From Sulfuricurvum sp. (lineage in GTDB: Bacteria; Campylobacterota; Campylobacteria; Campylobacterales; Sulfurimonadaceae): 64,000 bases of DNA. Made by a program: the position numbers and the translations under genes. The first letter of the stretch is position 1. Each line of letters opens with the position of its first letter. This document shows, one piece after another, positions 42,358 through 50,669 of this stretch. The notes beneath the pieces are model-generated. The model had not been told where the DNA came from, did not search any database, and saw only the letters and a program-made list of their open reading frames with translations. The stretch lies in contig NZ_JALNYS010000005.1 in the NCBI RefSeq assembly GCF_023229695.1, forward strand, positions 62,001 to 126,000, written 5' to 3'.

Positions 42358-44172
42358 CTAGGCTTCAATGGCGATCTCTTTTTTCTCTTCCACTTTGCGT
42401 AGGGTAATTTTGGTTGCCTGAGCATTGGGGGAGAGTGCATGCTCCTGGCGCGTTTTTGGATCGATAAAGGCGATACGGGTATGACCGTTGTAGGGTGCGT
42501 GGTGGAGGATAACGGCATGCAAATCGGCCTCATACAGTTTTGCCAGTTCGGCCCGGAGTTCCTTGATTGCTTTGTCTTGTTGGTTAAGCTCTTCCGCAAT
42601 TTCCTTGAATTTTTCCGCCTCCTCTTTGTATTGCTGAACCCGTACGATATCGGCTTTCATCGGTTGGGTACCGCTTTTTTTCGCATCCATCAGCCGTTTC
42701 TGAAATTGCTTGATTCGGGCATTTCGCTCTTTAAAAGTGGTTTGACGGCTTATGAAATCATTTGTTTGTTCGGCCAGATAAGCGGTTTTTGCGGCAATGA
42801 CCGATTTGATCTCATCGATCTTATCGTGATAACTGCTGATGGCATTGGGATCGATGATGAGATTGTTGCCGTCTCCTTCGATCGTTTGAATTTCGATCCG
42901 CTCAAGTGCCGTGATCGTTGCATTGGAGAGGAGGGTGTCGATGTAGACTTTACGGGCGATGATCTCACCCCCCAGCATCTGTTTGACACGGACGATTTCC
43001 GCTTCGATTTTCCCCGTTTCGAGAATCTCTATTGTCGCTTCCTTGGCTTTTAAATTACCGCGATGGAGATGAATCGTCGCATTTTCGGTGACGCTGATTT
43101 CCGATTTTTTATGGGTTTGCGCTCCGATCGTTACCTCAGTCGCCTGAATTTTGGCATGGCTCCCTACCGTTCCGCTGACATCAAGCTTTTGGACGTCGAT
43201 GGTGACACCCGAACCGACCGCATCTTTGGAATGCTCCTTTTGATTGATGATGACGTGAATATCCTTTTCCGATCCCGCTTCGATGGAACCGGTCTCTTTA
43301 AAGGTGGCCGAAGTGATTTGAAGTTCCTGAGAGATAGTGAAAATTCCCTGAACTCTTCGGACGAACCCGGAGACGGTAGAATAGTAGAGGATACTCTTTT
43401 CCCCCTTTTCGGCCCGGATGGTTTTCGTGTCAAATTTGATGTATGCGGCGTATTTAATAACAGGTTTGGGGACGGAGATGAGTTCACCGGTGCAGCTGCG
43501 TCCGTTGAGCCCCTGTCTTGGGAGGATGTATTCCAAGATCAAATCGCCGGGTTCTACGGCATCGACGAGATTATTGCTCCGTTTGATTTTTTTGTAGTGG
43601 AGCAAAACGGTGTCATTGATCGATGGGCTCGGAGTGTAACACTCTCCGATCGTGAGGCGGTACGGTTTTTTGAGCGGCCCCTCTTTCTGAATCTGAATGA
43701 GCATCTTGGTGATCTCTTGGGTCAGTTTCCCCTCACACACATTGATCAGAAATCCGGATCGGAGTTTTTTGCGGCGGATGGCCTCTTTGATCCACTCCTG
43801 AACCCCTTTTTTGAGGGGTATGAGGGAAGAGGGATCGATTTGGGCGATCACTTTGGTTTTGGTTTTATCGGCAGCGATGCCGAATCGGAGGTTCAGCGGT
43901 ATGGCGGAAAGCTCTGCGGGACGGATCCGTATCTCATGCTCTTGATGGATTTGAAAGAGGGCGGAGCGGATTTCCGTTTCGGTGGTGATGGTTAAAAGAT
44001 CATCTCCCGTGAACTCTTTCCACTCCTTGTCCGAAATTCCTTTGTAGTAGGTTGTTGTTTTGAGAAGATCAAAATCGACCTGATCAACAGGGACTCTGTA
44101 CTCCTGCGCTTTAATGAGCAGATCACTGTTAATATTGGTCGATGTTTTGGTAACCGGGGTGAATTGGGCCAT
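42358..44172 (-). CDS. fapA: FapA (DUF342) family protein
   Basis: 604 residues. The centre (about 180-450) has the glycine-poor beta-solenoid of DUF342 proteins (PGDLILEYILPRQGLNGRSCTGE..., DVSGTVGSHAKIQATEVTIG), followed by a coiled coil (about 460-560) and a short beta domain. FapA relatives affect flagellar or polar placement and are thought to bind membranes; the exact job is unclear. It begins 8 nt after the RND gene, so it seems to belong to the efflux operon. Confidence 0.75.
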   Translation of the reverse strand: MAQFTPVTKTSTNINSDLLIKAQEYRVPVDQVDFDLLKTTTYYKGISDKEWKEFTGDDLLTITTETEIRSALFQIHQEHEIRIRPAELSAIPLNLRFGIAADKTKTKVIAQIDPSSLIPLKKGVQEWIKEAIRRKKLRSGFLINVCEGKLTQEITKMLIQIQKEGPLKKPYRLTIGECYTPSPSINDTVLLHYKKIKRSNNLVDAVEPGDLILEYILPRQGLNGRSCTGELISVPKPVIKYAAYIKFDTKTIRAEKGEKSILYYSTVSGFVRRVQGIFTISQELQITSATFKETGSIEAGSEKDIHVIINQKEHSKDAVGSGVTIDVQKLDVSGTVGSHAKIQATEVTIGAQTHKKSEISVTENATIHLHRGNLKAKEATIEILETGKIEAEIVRVKQMLGGEIIARKVYIDTLLSNATITALERIEIQTIEGDGNNLIIDPNAISSYHDKIDEIKSVIAAKTAYLAEQTNDFISRQTTFKERNARIKQFQKRLMDAKKSGTQPMKADIVRVQQYKEEAEKFKEIAEELNQQDKAIKELRAELAKLYEADLHAVILHHAPYNGHTRIAFIDPKTRQEHALSPNAQATKITLRKVEEKKEIAIEA

Positions 44173-44180
44173 TCATACCT

Positions 44181-45890
44181 CTAAGGCTCGAGAATTGAAA
44201 CACTTTTTCGCTCATGAAAATTAAAATGACGTTCCAGATCGGAGTTGTCGATGAGTACGGGGACGACAATGAGCGAAGCGATAACTGCCGCAATTGTACC
44301 AAAAATCAATGAAACTCCAAGCCCCCCGAAAACAGCGTCGCTGGCAAGGAGGGTAGAAGCAAGGATAATGGCTGCTGCGGTGAGAAAAATCGGCTTGGCA
44401 CGGGTGGCGCTGGCGTAGGCGATGGCCTCCTTTTTATGAAGCCCTTTTTCGACCATCAGCGATTTGGTAAAATCGATCAGCAGCAGCGAATTGCGTGAAC
44501 TGATCCCGATGAGGGCGATAAAACCGATCAGCGACGTCGCGGTGAGAAAAAAGGTGTCGGCAGTGAAGAGATTCATAACCCAGTGCCCCGCGATCACCCC
44601 GATAATGGAGAGAAAACTCCCCAACAGAACGATCCCGCTGAGGATAAAGCTTTTGTAGTAGATGACCATCAGCAAGAAGATCAGCACCAGAGCCGCGATA
44701 AAGGCCCCTCCGAGATCGACGAAAGTATCGAGGGTCACTTTCATCTCGCCGTCCCATTTTAACGTGTAGAGTTGTTTGGTTTTTTTATCCATCAATTCGA
44801 GGTTAAAAAGGCCGTTTTTGGTAATGTCGTATTCGTCACTGAATTGTTTCAGAATTGCGGTGCGTGCCGCCATCAGCGGATAGACCTGGGAGACCATATC
44901 GGTTTCGGCTAGGACGTTTGTCATCTGATGCAGATCTTTCGACATGATCATCGGATTGGATTGGACGGGGACAATATCGATTATTTCGGTAACGGGGACC
45001 ATCATCCCCATCTGATTCATCAGCTTGAGGCCCGAAAGCTTCATCTCAATCGCCACTTTGTCGTGTGAAGCGAATTTTTTCCCCTCTTGAGAGAGGGTGA
45101 GATAGATCGGGATTTGATCGGTCGCTTTTTGGGAGTTTTTAACGGCGACTTCCATCCCCTCAAACGCCAGATACAAAATATCGTTAACCTGTTTGACGTT
45201 TAATCCCGATTTGGAAATTTTATCGGTATTCACCCGCACTTCGAATTTATCGTATATCTCGTCTTGCATGATATCGATATCGACGAGGCCGTCGGTTTTT
45301 TGAAAAATCGTTTTAACCCGTTCGCTCAGATGACGGATCCCCGCTGCATCGCTTCCGTAGATTTCGGCTACCACCGCCGCCATCGTCGGAGGTCCGGCAG
45401 GGGGTTCGATAAATTTAATATTGGTTTGGGGATAAAGTGCTTCACATTTTCCCTGAATGAGCGGACGAAGACGCTGTACCATCATATAGGAAGGTTCGTC
45501 GCGATGGTGTTTTTTGGTCAGATTGAGGACGATTTCGGCAAGATTTTCGGAATTTTTAAAGTGCGATCCTTTGATAAGCCCCGCGAAATCGAGAGGAGAA
45601 CCGCTCCCCAGAAAAACTTCGGCATCAAGCACCTCTTTTTCATTCTGGATGATGTCGACAACGCATTCGCTCACCTTTTTGGTCTCTTCGATCGAACTGC
45701 CGTTGGGCAGATCGATATAGATGCTGTAGGTGTCGTTGTTTTTTCCCGGAAGCATTTTGGCCAATACGAGCTTAGTCGGGATAAGGGCAACGGCAACGAT
45801 AAATGCTGCCAGTGTCAACCCCAGAACCCCCTTTTTTTTGACCGGAGAGTTGAGAACATTGAACAGGTAATTTTCAAATTTTTTATACAT
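44181..45890 (-). CDS. RND efflux permease, C-terminal half
   Basis: 569 residues. It begins with a membrane helix equivalent to TM7, then a periplasmic porter part (YSIYIDLPNGSSIEETKKV...), and five membrane segments (GGAFIAALVLIFLLMVIYY..., LIGFIALIGISSRNSLLLIDF..., FLTAAAIILASTLLA...). It matches the second half of an AcrB-like pump. Its ATG overlaps the stop of the first-half gene by one base (TGATG). Both halves together (1098 residues) give a full-length permease. Confidence 0.8.
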   Translation of the reverse strand: MYKKFENYLFNVLNSPVKKKGVLGLTLAAFIVAVALIPTKLVLAKMLPGKNNDTYSIYIDLPNGSSIEETKKVSECVVDIIQNEKEVLDAEVFLGSGSPLDFAGLIKGSHFKNSENLAEIVLNLTKKHHRDEPSYMMVQRLRPLIQGKCEALYPQTNIKFIEPPAGPPTMAAVVAEIYGSDAAGIRHLSERVKTIFQKTDGLVDIDIMQDEIYDKFEVRVNTDKISKSGLNVKQVNDILYLAFEGMEVAVKNSQKATDQIPIYLTLSQEGKKFASHDKVAIEMKLSGLKLMNQMGMMVPVTEIIDIVPVQSNPMIMSKDLHQMTNVLAETDMVSQVYPLMAARTAILKQFSDEYDITKNGLFNLELMDKKTKQLYTLKWDGEMKVTLDTFVDLGGAFIAALVLIFLLMVIYYKSFILSGIVLLGSFLSIIGVIAGHWVMNLFTADTFFLTATSLIGFIALIGISSRNSLLLIDFTKSLMVEKGLHKKEAIAYASATRAKPIFLTAAAIILASTLLASDAVFGGLGVSLIFGTIAAVIASLIVVPVLIDNSDLERHFNFHERKSVSILEP

Positions 45891-47479
45891 CAGTGAGCCT
45901 CGGTATGGGGATCGGGTTTTTTGAGGAGCCGTACCGCCAGATACGGGGTAAAAATATAGGCAACGAAGAGCGATGCCACCAGTGCGACGGGGACATTGGC
46001 CGGGATCGGTTTCATAAACTGCCCCATCATTTGTCCCACAAACGCCATCGGTACCATCGTGAGGATAATGGCAAGGGTCGCAATGTTGGTAGGGGCTCCG
46101 ATCTCATCGGTCGCTTCGATCATCAGCTGATCGACATTTTTTTCATGCGCATCGGGTGCATGAAAATGGCGATGGATATTTTCGATGACGATAATCGCCG
46201 CATCGACCAAAAGTCCCAGACTCAGCAAAAAGGCAAAAAGGGTGATCCGGTTGATGGTTTGTCCCGTAATGTAGGCGACAAAGAGGGTAATCGCCAAAAT
46301 GGCCGGTACGGTCAGAGTAACGATCAAAGACTCCCTCCATCCGAGGACGAAGATGAGCAAAATCGCGATGATCACGATCGAAAGGAGAAGATGAAATACC
46401 AGCTCATTGACCGCTTCATTGGCCCGTTCACCGTCGTTGCGGGTGATGATGTAGTTGATCCCCTGAGCTTTCATCTGTTCTTTGTATTTGGCAAGCTCCT
46501 CTTTGACCGCTTCGGCGATAACGACGGCATTCGTCCCTTGCAGCTTGGAGACGGTGAGGGTGACCTGATTTTTGAGAGGGGTGAAGGTCCCCTCTTCGGT
46601 TTTGGAGGTGACGAGCGCCGATTTGAAGTTTTGGATATCCTCACCGTCGGTGACGGTGGCAACATCACGCAGATAGATCGCGGAACCCATGTATTGCGCG
46701 ACGATGATATTGCCGACGTCTTCGACGCTTTCGATGGCGTTGCGTACCCCGATCATGACGATTTTATTATCCTGAGTTTTCCCCTTGATTTCGGGGACGT
46801 TATAGGCGAGAGATTGCACGGCCTGAACGATCTGTCCCAGAGAGAGGTTGTATCCGGAGAGGCGGTTGATATCGACTTGGACAGTGTATTGATGTTTTTT
46901 TGCCCCTTTGACATCGGTAACGGCGACGTTGGGGAGGCCGTTGATATGGTGCTGGATATTTTTAACCCGGTCGTACAGAATCGTAGGATCTATTTTAGGA
47001 TCATTGGAATAAAAAGCGACCGAAACGATGGGGATATCGACATCAATGTCGAGCGGTTTGATAATCGGCTGCTGTGCTCCTTTGGGGAGGATGGAGATGT
47101 TTTGCATAATTTTGTCGTAGATTTTGAGGTTGGAATCCTCTTTTTGTTCTCCGATGTAAAAGGCGGCGTTAATCACGGCGACATTGTCCATGGCCATTCC
47201 GTGGATATGTTCGATCCCTTTTACCTCTTTGAGTTTACGCTCTAGGGGTTTAATGATGATATTTTCGACCTCACTGGCCGTGGCACCGGGGAGGGCGATA
47301 ATGACGGTAGAACCGCTGACGACCATTTGCGGGTTCTCTTCTCTGGGCATCAGCATCAAGGCGATGTAGCCGATGAGAAATAAAAAAATACCGAGTATCG
47401 GGGTCAGCGGATTACGGAGAAACCCTTTTGCCAGTTTGCCGGCGGAGTCTTTAGGCTGATAGGAGTGTGATAGGTACAT
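45890..47479 (-). CDS. RND efflux permease, N-terminal half
   Basis: 529 residues ending cleanly after TM6. TM1 (about 27-46), a porter domain, and TM2-6 are visible. TM4 reads GLLVDAAIIVIENIHRH: the first aspartate of the proton relay is kept and the second is Ala, as in heavy-metal (CusA-type) pumps rather than AcrB. It probably pairs with the downstream half protein to make one pump; 9 nt separate it from the adaptor gene. Substrate unknown. Confidence 0.8.
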   Translation of the reverse strand: MYLSHSYQPKDSAGKLAKGFLRNPLTPILGIFLFLIGYIALMLMPREENPQMVVSGSTVIIALPGATASEVENIIIKPLERKLKEVKGIEHIHGMAMDNVAVINAAFYIGEQKEDSNLKIYDKIMQNISILPKGAQQPIIKPLDIDVDIPIVSVAFYSNDPKIDPTILYDRVKNIQHHINGLPNVAVTDVKGAKKHQYTVQVDINRLSGYNLSLGQIVQAVQSLAYNVPEIKGKTQDNKIVMIGVRNAIESVEDVGNIIVAQYMGSAIYLRDVATVTDGEDIQNFKSALVTSKTEEGTFTPLKNQVTLTVSKLQGTNAVVIAEAVKEELAKYKEQMKAQGINYIITRNDGERANEAVNELVFHLLLSIVIIAILLIFVLGWRESLIVTLTVPAILAITLFVAYITGQTINRITLFAFLLSLGLLVDAAIIVIENIHRHFHAPDAHEKNVDQLMIEATDEIGAPTNIATLAIILTMVPMAFVGQMMGQFMKPIPANVPVALVASLFVAYIFTPYLAVRLLKKPDPHTEAH

Positions 47480-47488
47480 TGTGCTTTC

Positions 47489-48274
47489 CTATTCGATATC
47501 GACGGTGGCATACATCCCCGGATAGACGGCTTGTTTGGCTTTGAACGATATTTTGATTTTAAACGAGTGAGTCACCGGATTGGAACTTGGGATGACCGAA
47601 CTGACCCGCCCGATCCCCACAAATCCGACCGAAGGGATGGACACTTTGACCTGTTTGCCGATAGGGACCAGTCTGAGACTGCTTTCGGCAACTTCCGCAT
47701 CGATTTTCAAATCGCTCAAATCGGCCAATACGATCGCCGGCATCCCCGGCATCGCCATCTCTCCCACTTTAATGTTTTTGGAGACGACAACACCGCTGTT
47801 GGGGGCACTGACATTGAGATAGTTGTATTGGTTTTTAACCTCTTTGAGGCGCGCTTTGGCCTGATTGACCTGACGCTCCGAAATACGGATCATATTATCA
47901 AGATTTTTTCGGGCCAGTTCGAGATTTTCGACTTCGTATTTTGAGACCATGTCCTGCTGAAGAAGACGCTTGTGCCGTTCCAGATTCAGTTCCAGATTTT
48001 GGTACTGGTTTTGGTACATCTGGAGGGAGAGTTCGGCTTGGGAAATCCCCATCTCCACTTGGGTTTTGGCCGAATCGACCTCTTTGGAATCGATCGTATA
48101 GAGGACGTCGCCCCGGCGGACACGTGAACCTTCCGAGACATTAACCGAGGTGACAAATCCCATATTCCGGCTTGTAATCATTTTTTGGTTATCGCTGATA
48201 ACACTTCCCGAGAGGGTCAGTGCCGCCGCGCTCAGTGATCCGCCGAGGGCAAGAAGAGTGATCCATACTTTCAT
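47489..48274 (-). CDS. Periplasmic adaptor (membrane fusion protein) of the RND pump
   Basis: 261 residues with a signal peptide (about 1-17). A short lipoyl half (VTSVNVSEGSRVRRGDVLYTID), a coiled-coil hairpin (about 55-145), the second lipoyl half (YLNVSAPNSGVVVSKNIKVGEMAMPG) and a beta-barrel domain are visible. The protein is shorter than most adaptors. Its start overlaps the TolC-like stop by one base. Confidence 0.85.
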   Translation of the reverse strand: MKVWITLLALGGSLSAAALTLSGSVISDNQKMITSRNMGFVTSVNVSEGSRVRRGDVLYTIDSKEVDSAKTQVEMGISQAELSLQMYQNQYQNLELNLERHKRLLQQDMVSKYEVENLELARKNLDNMIRISERQVNQAKARLKEVKNQYNYLNVSAPNSGVVVSKNIKVGEMAMPGMPAIVLADLSDLKIDAEVAESSLRLVPIGKQVKVSIPSVGFVGIGRVSSVIPSSNPVTHSFKIKISFKAKQAVYPGMYATVDIE

Positions 48275-49638
48275 TATTTGGCTCCGTTACTAAGTTTTTC
48301 GAGGGCAAATACCCGTTCGTTTCGTTGATTTTTGACCATTTGGAGGGTTAGCACTTTTTCGATCTGCTGGGATTGTTTAATAATGACGTCGTTCATCGAT
48401 ACCAAATGCTCATGATAGCGCCCCTCGTAATTTTTGTAAATTTGGTTTGAAAGTTCAAGCTCTTTTTCAAGGCTTTTGATCTGGGAATCGAAACTTTCGA
48501 TTTCGGTACGAATTTTATCGTATTGGAGTGTGATCCCTTTTTTTGCCAGTTCCACCTGAGTCGCGGTTTTCAGTTTTTCAATGCGCGCTTTTTCCAGTGT
48601 CGCTTGATCAACATTCCCGTTGAAAAGGTTCCAGCTGAGTTTCGCACCGACGGTGAAGGCTTTATGATCGGAAAAATTTCCCAAAAGGGTGTTGTCCGCA
48701 CTGCTCGCTTCTGCGAATGCCCCGATTTGTGGAAGAAAGGGGGCATTCGCCGCCTCGACCATTTTACCCCGTATTTCCAGCCCTTCGGATGCTTTTTGAA
48801 GGTCGATATTATGGGCAAGTACCTGCGACTCATCCAACGATGACGATGCCATATCATCGGCAGGAAGGGTGATTTCGCTCACCTCCTGATTCAGGAGAAA
48901 GCTAAGATAGCGGTAGAGGAGTTTTTTGTTCCCCTCCATCTCGATCAGGGTCCGTTCGACATTCGCTTTTTTGGCCTCTACTTCGAGAAGATCCACTTTT
49001 TTGGCATACCCCTCTTCAATCATTTTTTTGGTGGTACGTTCCAGTGTCGTGACGTTGTCGCGTATAATGTTCATTTGATCGATGGAGTGCTGAATCAGCG
49101 CCATGTCGTAATAGCTTTTACGCGTTTCGTAGATTTTTTCGGTTTTGATTTTTTCGGAATCGAGTTTTTTGATCTTTTCCATTTTTTCGGAGATATCGGC
49201 GTAGCTGCTCAGTTTCCCCCCGGTGTAGAGGGGGAGTGTATAGGTAAGCTTGCTTTGAAAATAGTTTTGGGAACCGGGGTAGTTTAATCTTTGGGGCGGG
49301 GTCGTGTAGTTGGGTGTCCCCGCCATAAAATTCGTCATAAACTCTTCGGCTCCGAAATCGCCGAAAGTCGCTTCCCGTGAACTGAGTTTGAACCCGAAAA
49401 CATTTCCGGCGTCATTCGAACGGATGGCACTCTGGGTAAAATCGAGTGAGCCGTAGTTGTAGCCACGGGCTGCCGTGAGATCGGTATGGGCACTCTGGAC
49501 CTCCAAAGCGCTTGTTTTAATTTCAAGATTTTGATTTTCAAGCAGTTCGAGTGCCTGAGGAAGTGACAACCCTGCGCCAAAGAGGGTACAAGAACTCAGC
49601 AGTAGTGAAGCACTAAGTACACGTGAAATCATAGACAT
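48274..49638 (-). CDS. TolC-like outer-membrane efflux protein
   Basis: 454 residues from the ATG at 49638, chosen for AAGG upstream and a signal peptide that ends near TLFGA; a longer frame lacks support. Two OEP repeats made of long helices (SALEVQSAHTDLTAARGYNYG..., ELEIRGKMVEAANAPFLPQ...) are typical. First gene of the efflux operon: channel, adaptor, two permease halves, FapA. Confidence 0.85.
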   Translation of the reverse strand: MSMISRVLSASLLLSSCTLFGAGLSLPQALELLENQNLEIKTSALEVQSAHTDLTAARGYNYGSLDFTQSAIRSNDAGNVFGFKLSSREATFGDFGAEEFMTNFMAGTPNYTTPPQRLNYPGSQNYFQSKLTYTLPLYTGGKLSSYADISEKMEKIKKLDSEKIKTEKIYETRKSYYDMALIQHSIDQMNIIRDNVTTLERTTKKMIEEGYAKKVDLLEVEAKKANVERTLIEMEGNKKLLYRYLSFLLNQEVSEITLPADDMASSSLDESQVLAHNIDLQKASEGLEIRGKMVEAANAPFLPQIGAFAEASSADNTLLGNFSDHKAFTVGAKLSWNLFNGNVDQATLEKARIEKLKTATQVELAKKGITLQYDKIRTEIESFDSQIKSLEKELELSNQIYKNYEGRYHEHLVSMNDVIIKQSQQIEKVLTLQMVKNQRNERVFALEKLSNGAK

Positions 49639-49840
49639 CCGTATAATCCTTGAGTGAAGTATTTGTGACACTGATTAATAATATAAGTATTATTGTACAT
49701 TCTAACAAGTTTAAAGTAAATAAAATAGATACAATAAGTTGATGTATCATAGCATAGAAATAGAGCTCAGGGGAAAAGGTTTGAATTTCGGTGCCGTTTC
49801 GGGTAAAATTCGCCTCAAATAAAGCTTCCAAGGAATGAGC

Positions 49841-50407
49841 ATGGCAACAATCGGCATGGGCGATATCAAAAAAGGGGTACGCCTTGAGATTACGGGTGTT
49901 CCGTATAAAGTAGTAGAATTTCAACACGTCAAACCGGGTAAAGGGGCGGCATTCGTCCGTTGTAAAGTGAAAAGTTTTCTAAACGGCAAAGTGATCGAAA
50001 AAACGATCCATGCGGGGGATAAATTCGAAGTACCGAATTTGGTACACACAACGATGCAGTTTTTGTATGATGATGGCGAAATGCTTCAGTTTATGGATAA
50101 CGACAGCTATGAGCAGCTCGGCCTTAGCTATGAGCAGTGCGACGACGCGATGAAATGGATCAAAGACGGCACCAACGTGCAGATCATTTTCCACAACGGC
50201 AATGCGATCAGTGTTGACGCTCCGGAAATCATGGAACTTAAAATCGTCGAAACTCCGCCAAACTTCAAAGGCGATACCTCAAGCGGTTCTAAAAAACCGG
50301 CAACTCTTGAAACCGGCGCCGTAGTACAAGTCCCTTACCACGTCTTAGAGGGTGATGTTATCCGCGTTAACACCGTCGAGGGCGAATACATGGAGAAAGT
50401 GAAGTAA
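49841..50407 (+). CDS. efp: Elongation factor P
   Basis: 188 residues from the ATG at 49841; an ATG six bases up sits too close to the AAGGA site. It has the three-domain EF-P form. HVKPGKGAAF places K34 at the tip that enters the ribosome to ease Pro-Pro bond formation; the nature of the K34 modification cannot be read from this window. Divergent from the efflux operon. Confidence 0.95.
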   Translation: MATIGMGDIKKGVRLEITGVPYKVVEFQHVKPGKGAAFVRCKVKSFLNGKVIEKTIHAGDKFEVPNLVHTTMQFLYDDGEMLQFMDNDSYEQLGLSYEQCDDAMKWIKDGTNVQIIFHNGNAISVDAPEIMELKIVETPPNFKGDTSSGSKKPATLETGAVVQVPYHVLEGDVIRVNTVEGEYMEKVK

Positions 50408-50424
50408 TTCATTTTTTTACCTCG

Positions 50425-50493
50425 TTCACCCTGAGTCAGTCGAAGGGTGTCTTGACCTCTATTCTCTCTTATTCCCGACTTGATCGGGAATCC
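50425..50493. repeat. Two REP-like hairpins after efp
   Basis: CGTTCACCCTGAG...TCGAAGGGTG (about 50425-50450) and ATTCCCGAC-TTGA(T)-CGGGAAT (about 50470-50491) are of the kind found as dispersed intergenic repeats in many bacterial genomes. Here they lie where an efp terminator is expected. Confidence 0.5.
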
Positions 50494-50548
50494 ATCTTCA
50501 TTTTTTCTCATTGACATTCTTTTTCATTACTTTTGGTTTTTACGTATA

Positions 50549-50665
50549 ATGAGGCTAAAAATATTTTGTTACTGCAATAGAGGTTTGAATCCAATACAAA
50601 ATTGTGAAATAACTAGTTTGGTGGTAGAAGATGGTAAAATAACTAAAATGAAAGTAAAGAAATAA
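50549..50665 (+). CDS. Possible 38-residue leader peptide of the AlbA-like gene
   Basis: An ATG-started frame (MRLKIFCYCNRG...ITKMKVKK) ends 4 nt before the next gene. It has no ribosome-binding site, and its ATG overlaps a TATAAT sequence, so it may be chance or a leaderless message. Low confidence. Confidence 0.25.
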   Translation: MRLKIFCYCNRGLNPIQNCEITSLVVEDGKITKMKVKK

Positions 50666-50669
50666 GCAG

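Noticed and set aside
42439..43995. Long plus-strand frames opposite fapA
   Set aside because: Antisense shadows without start signals; fapA on the minus strand explains the coding bias.
45893..47245. 450-codon plus-strand frame opposite the RND gene
   Set aside because: Antisense shadow: its Asp/Gly/Arg-rich composition mirrors the codon pattern of the pump gene on the other strand.
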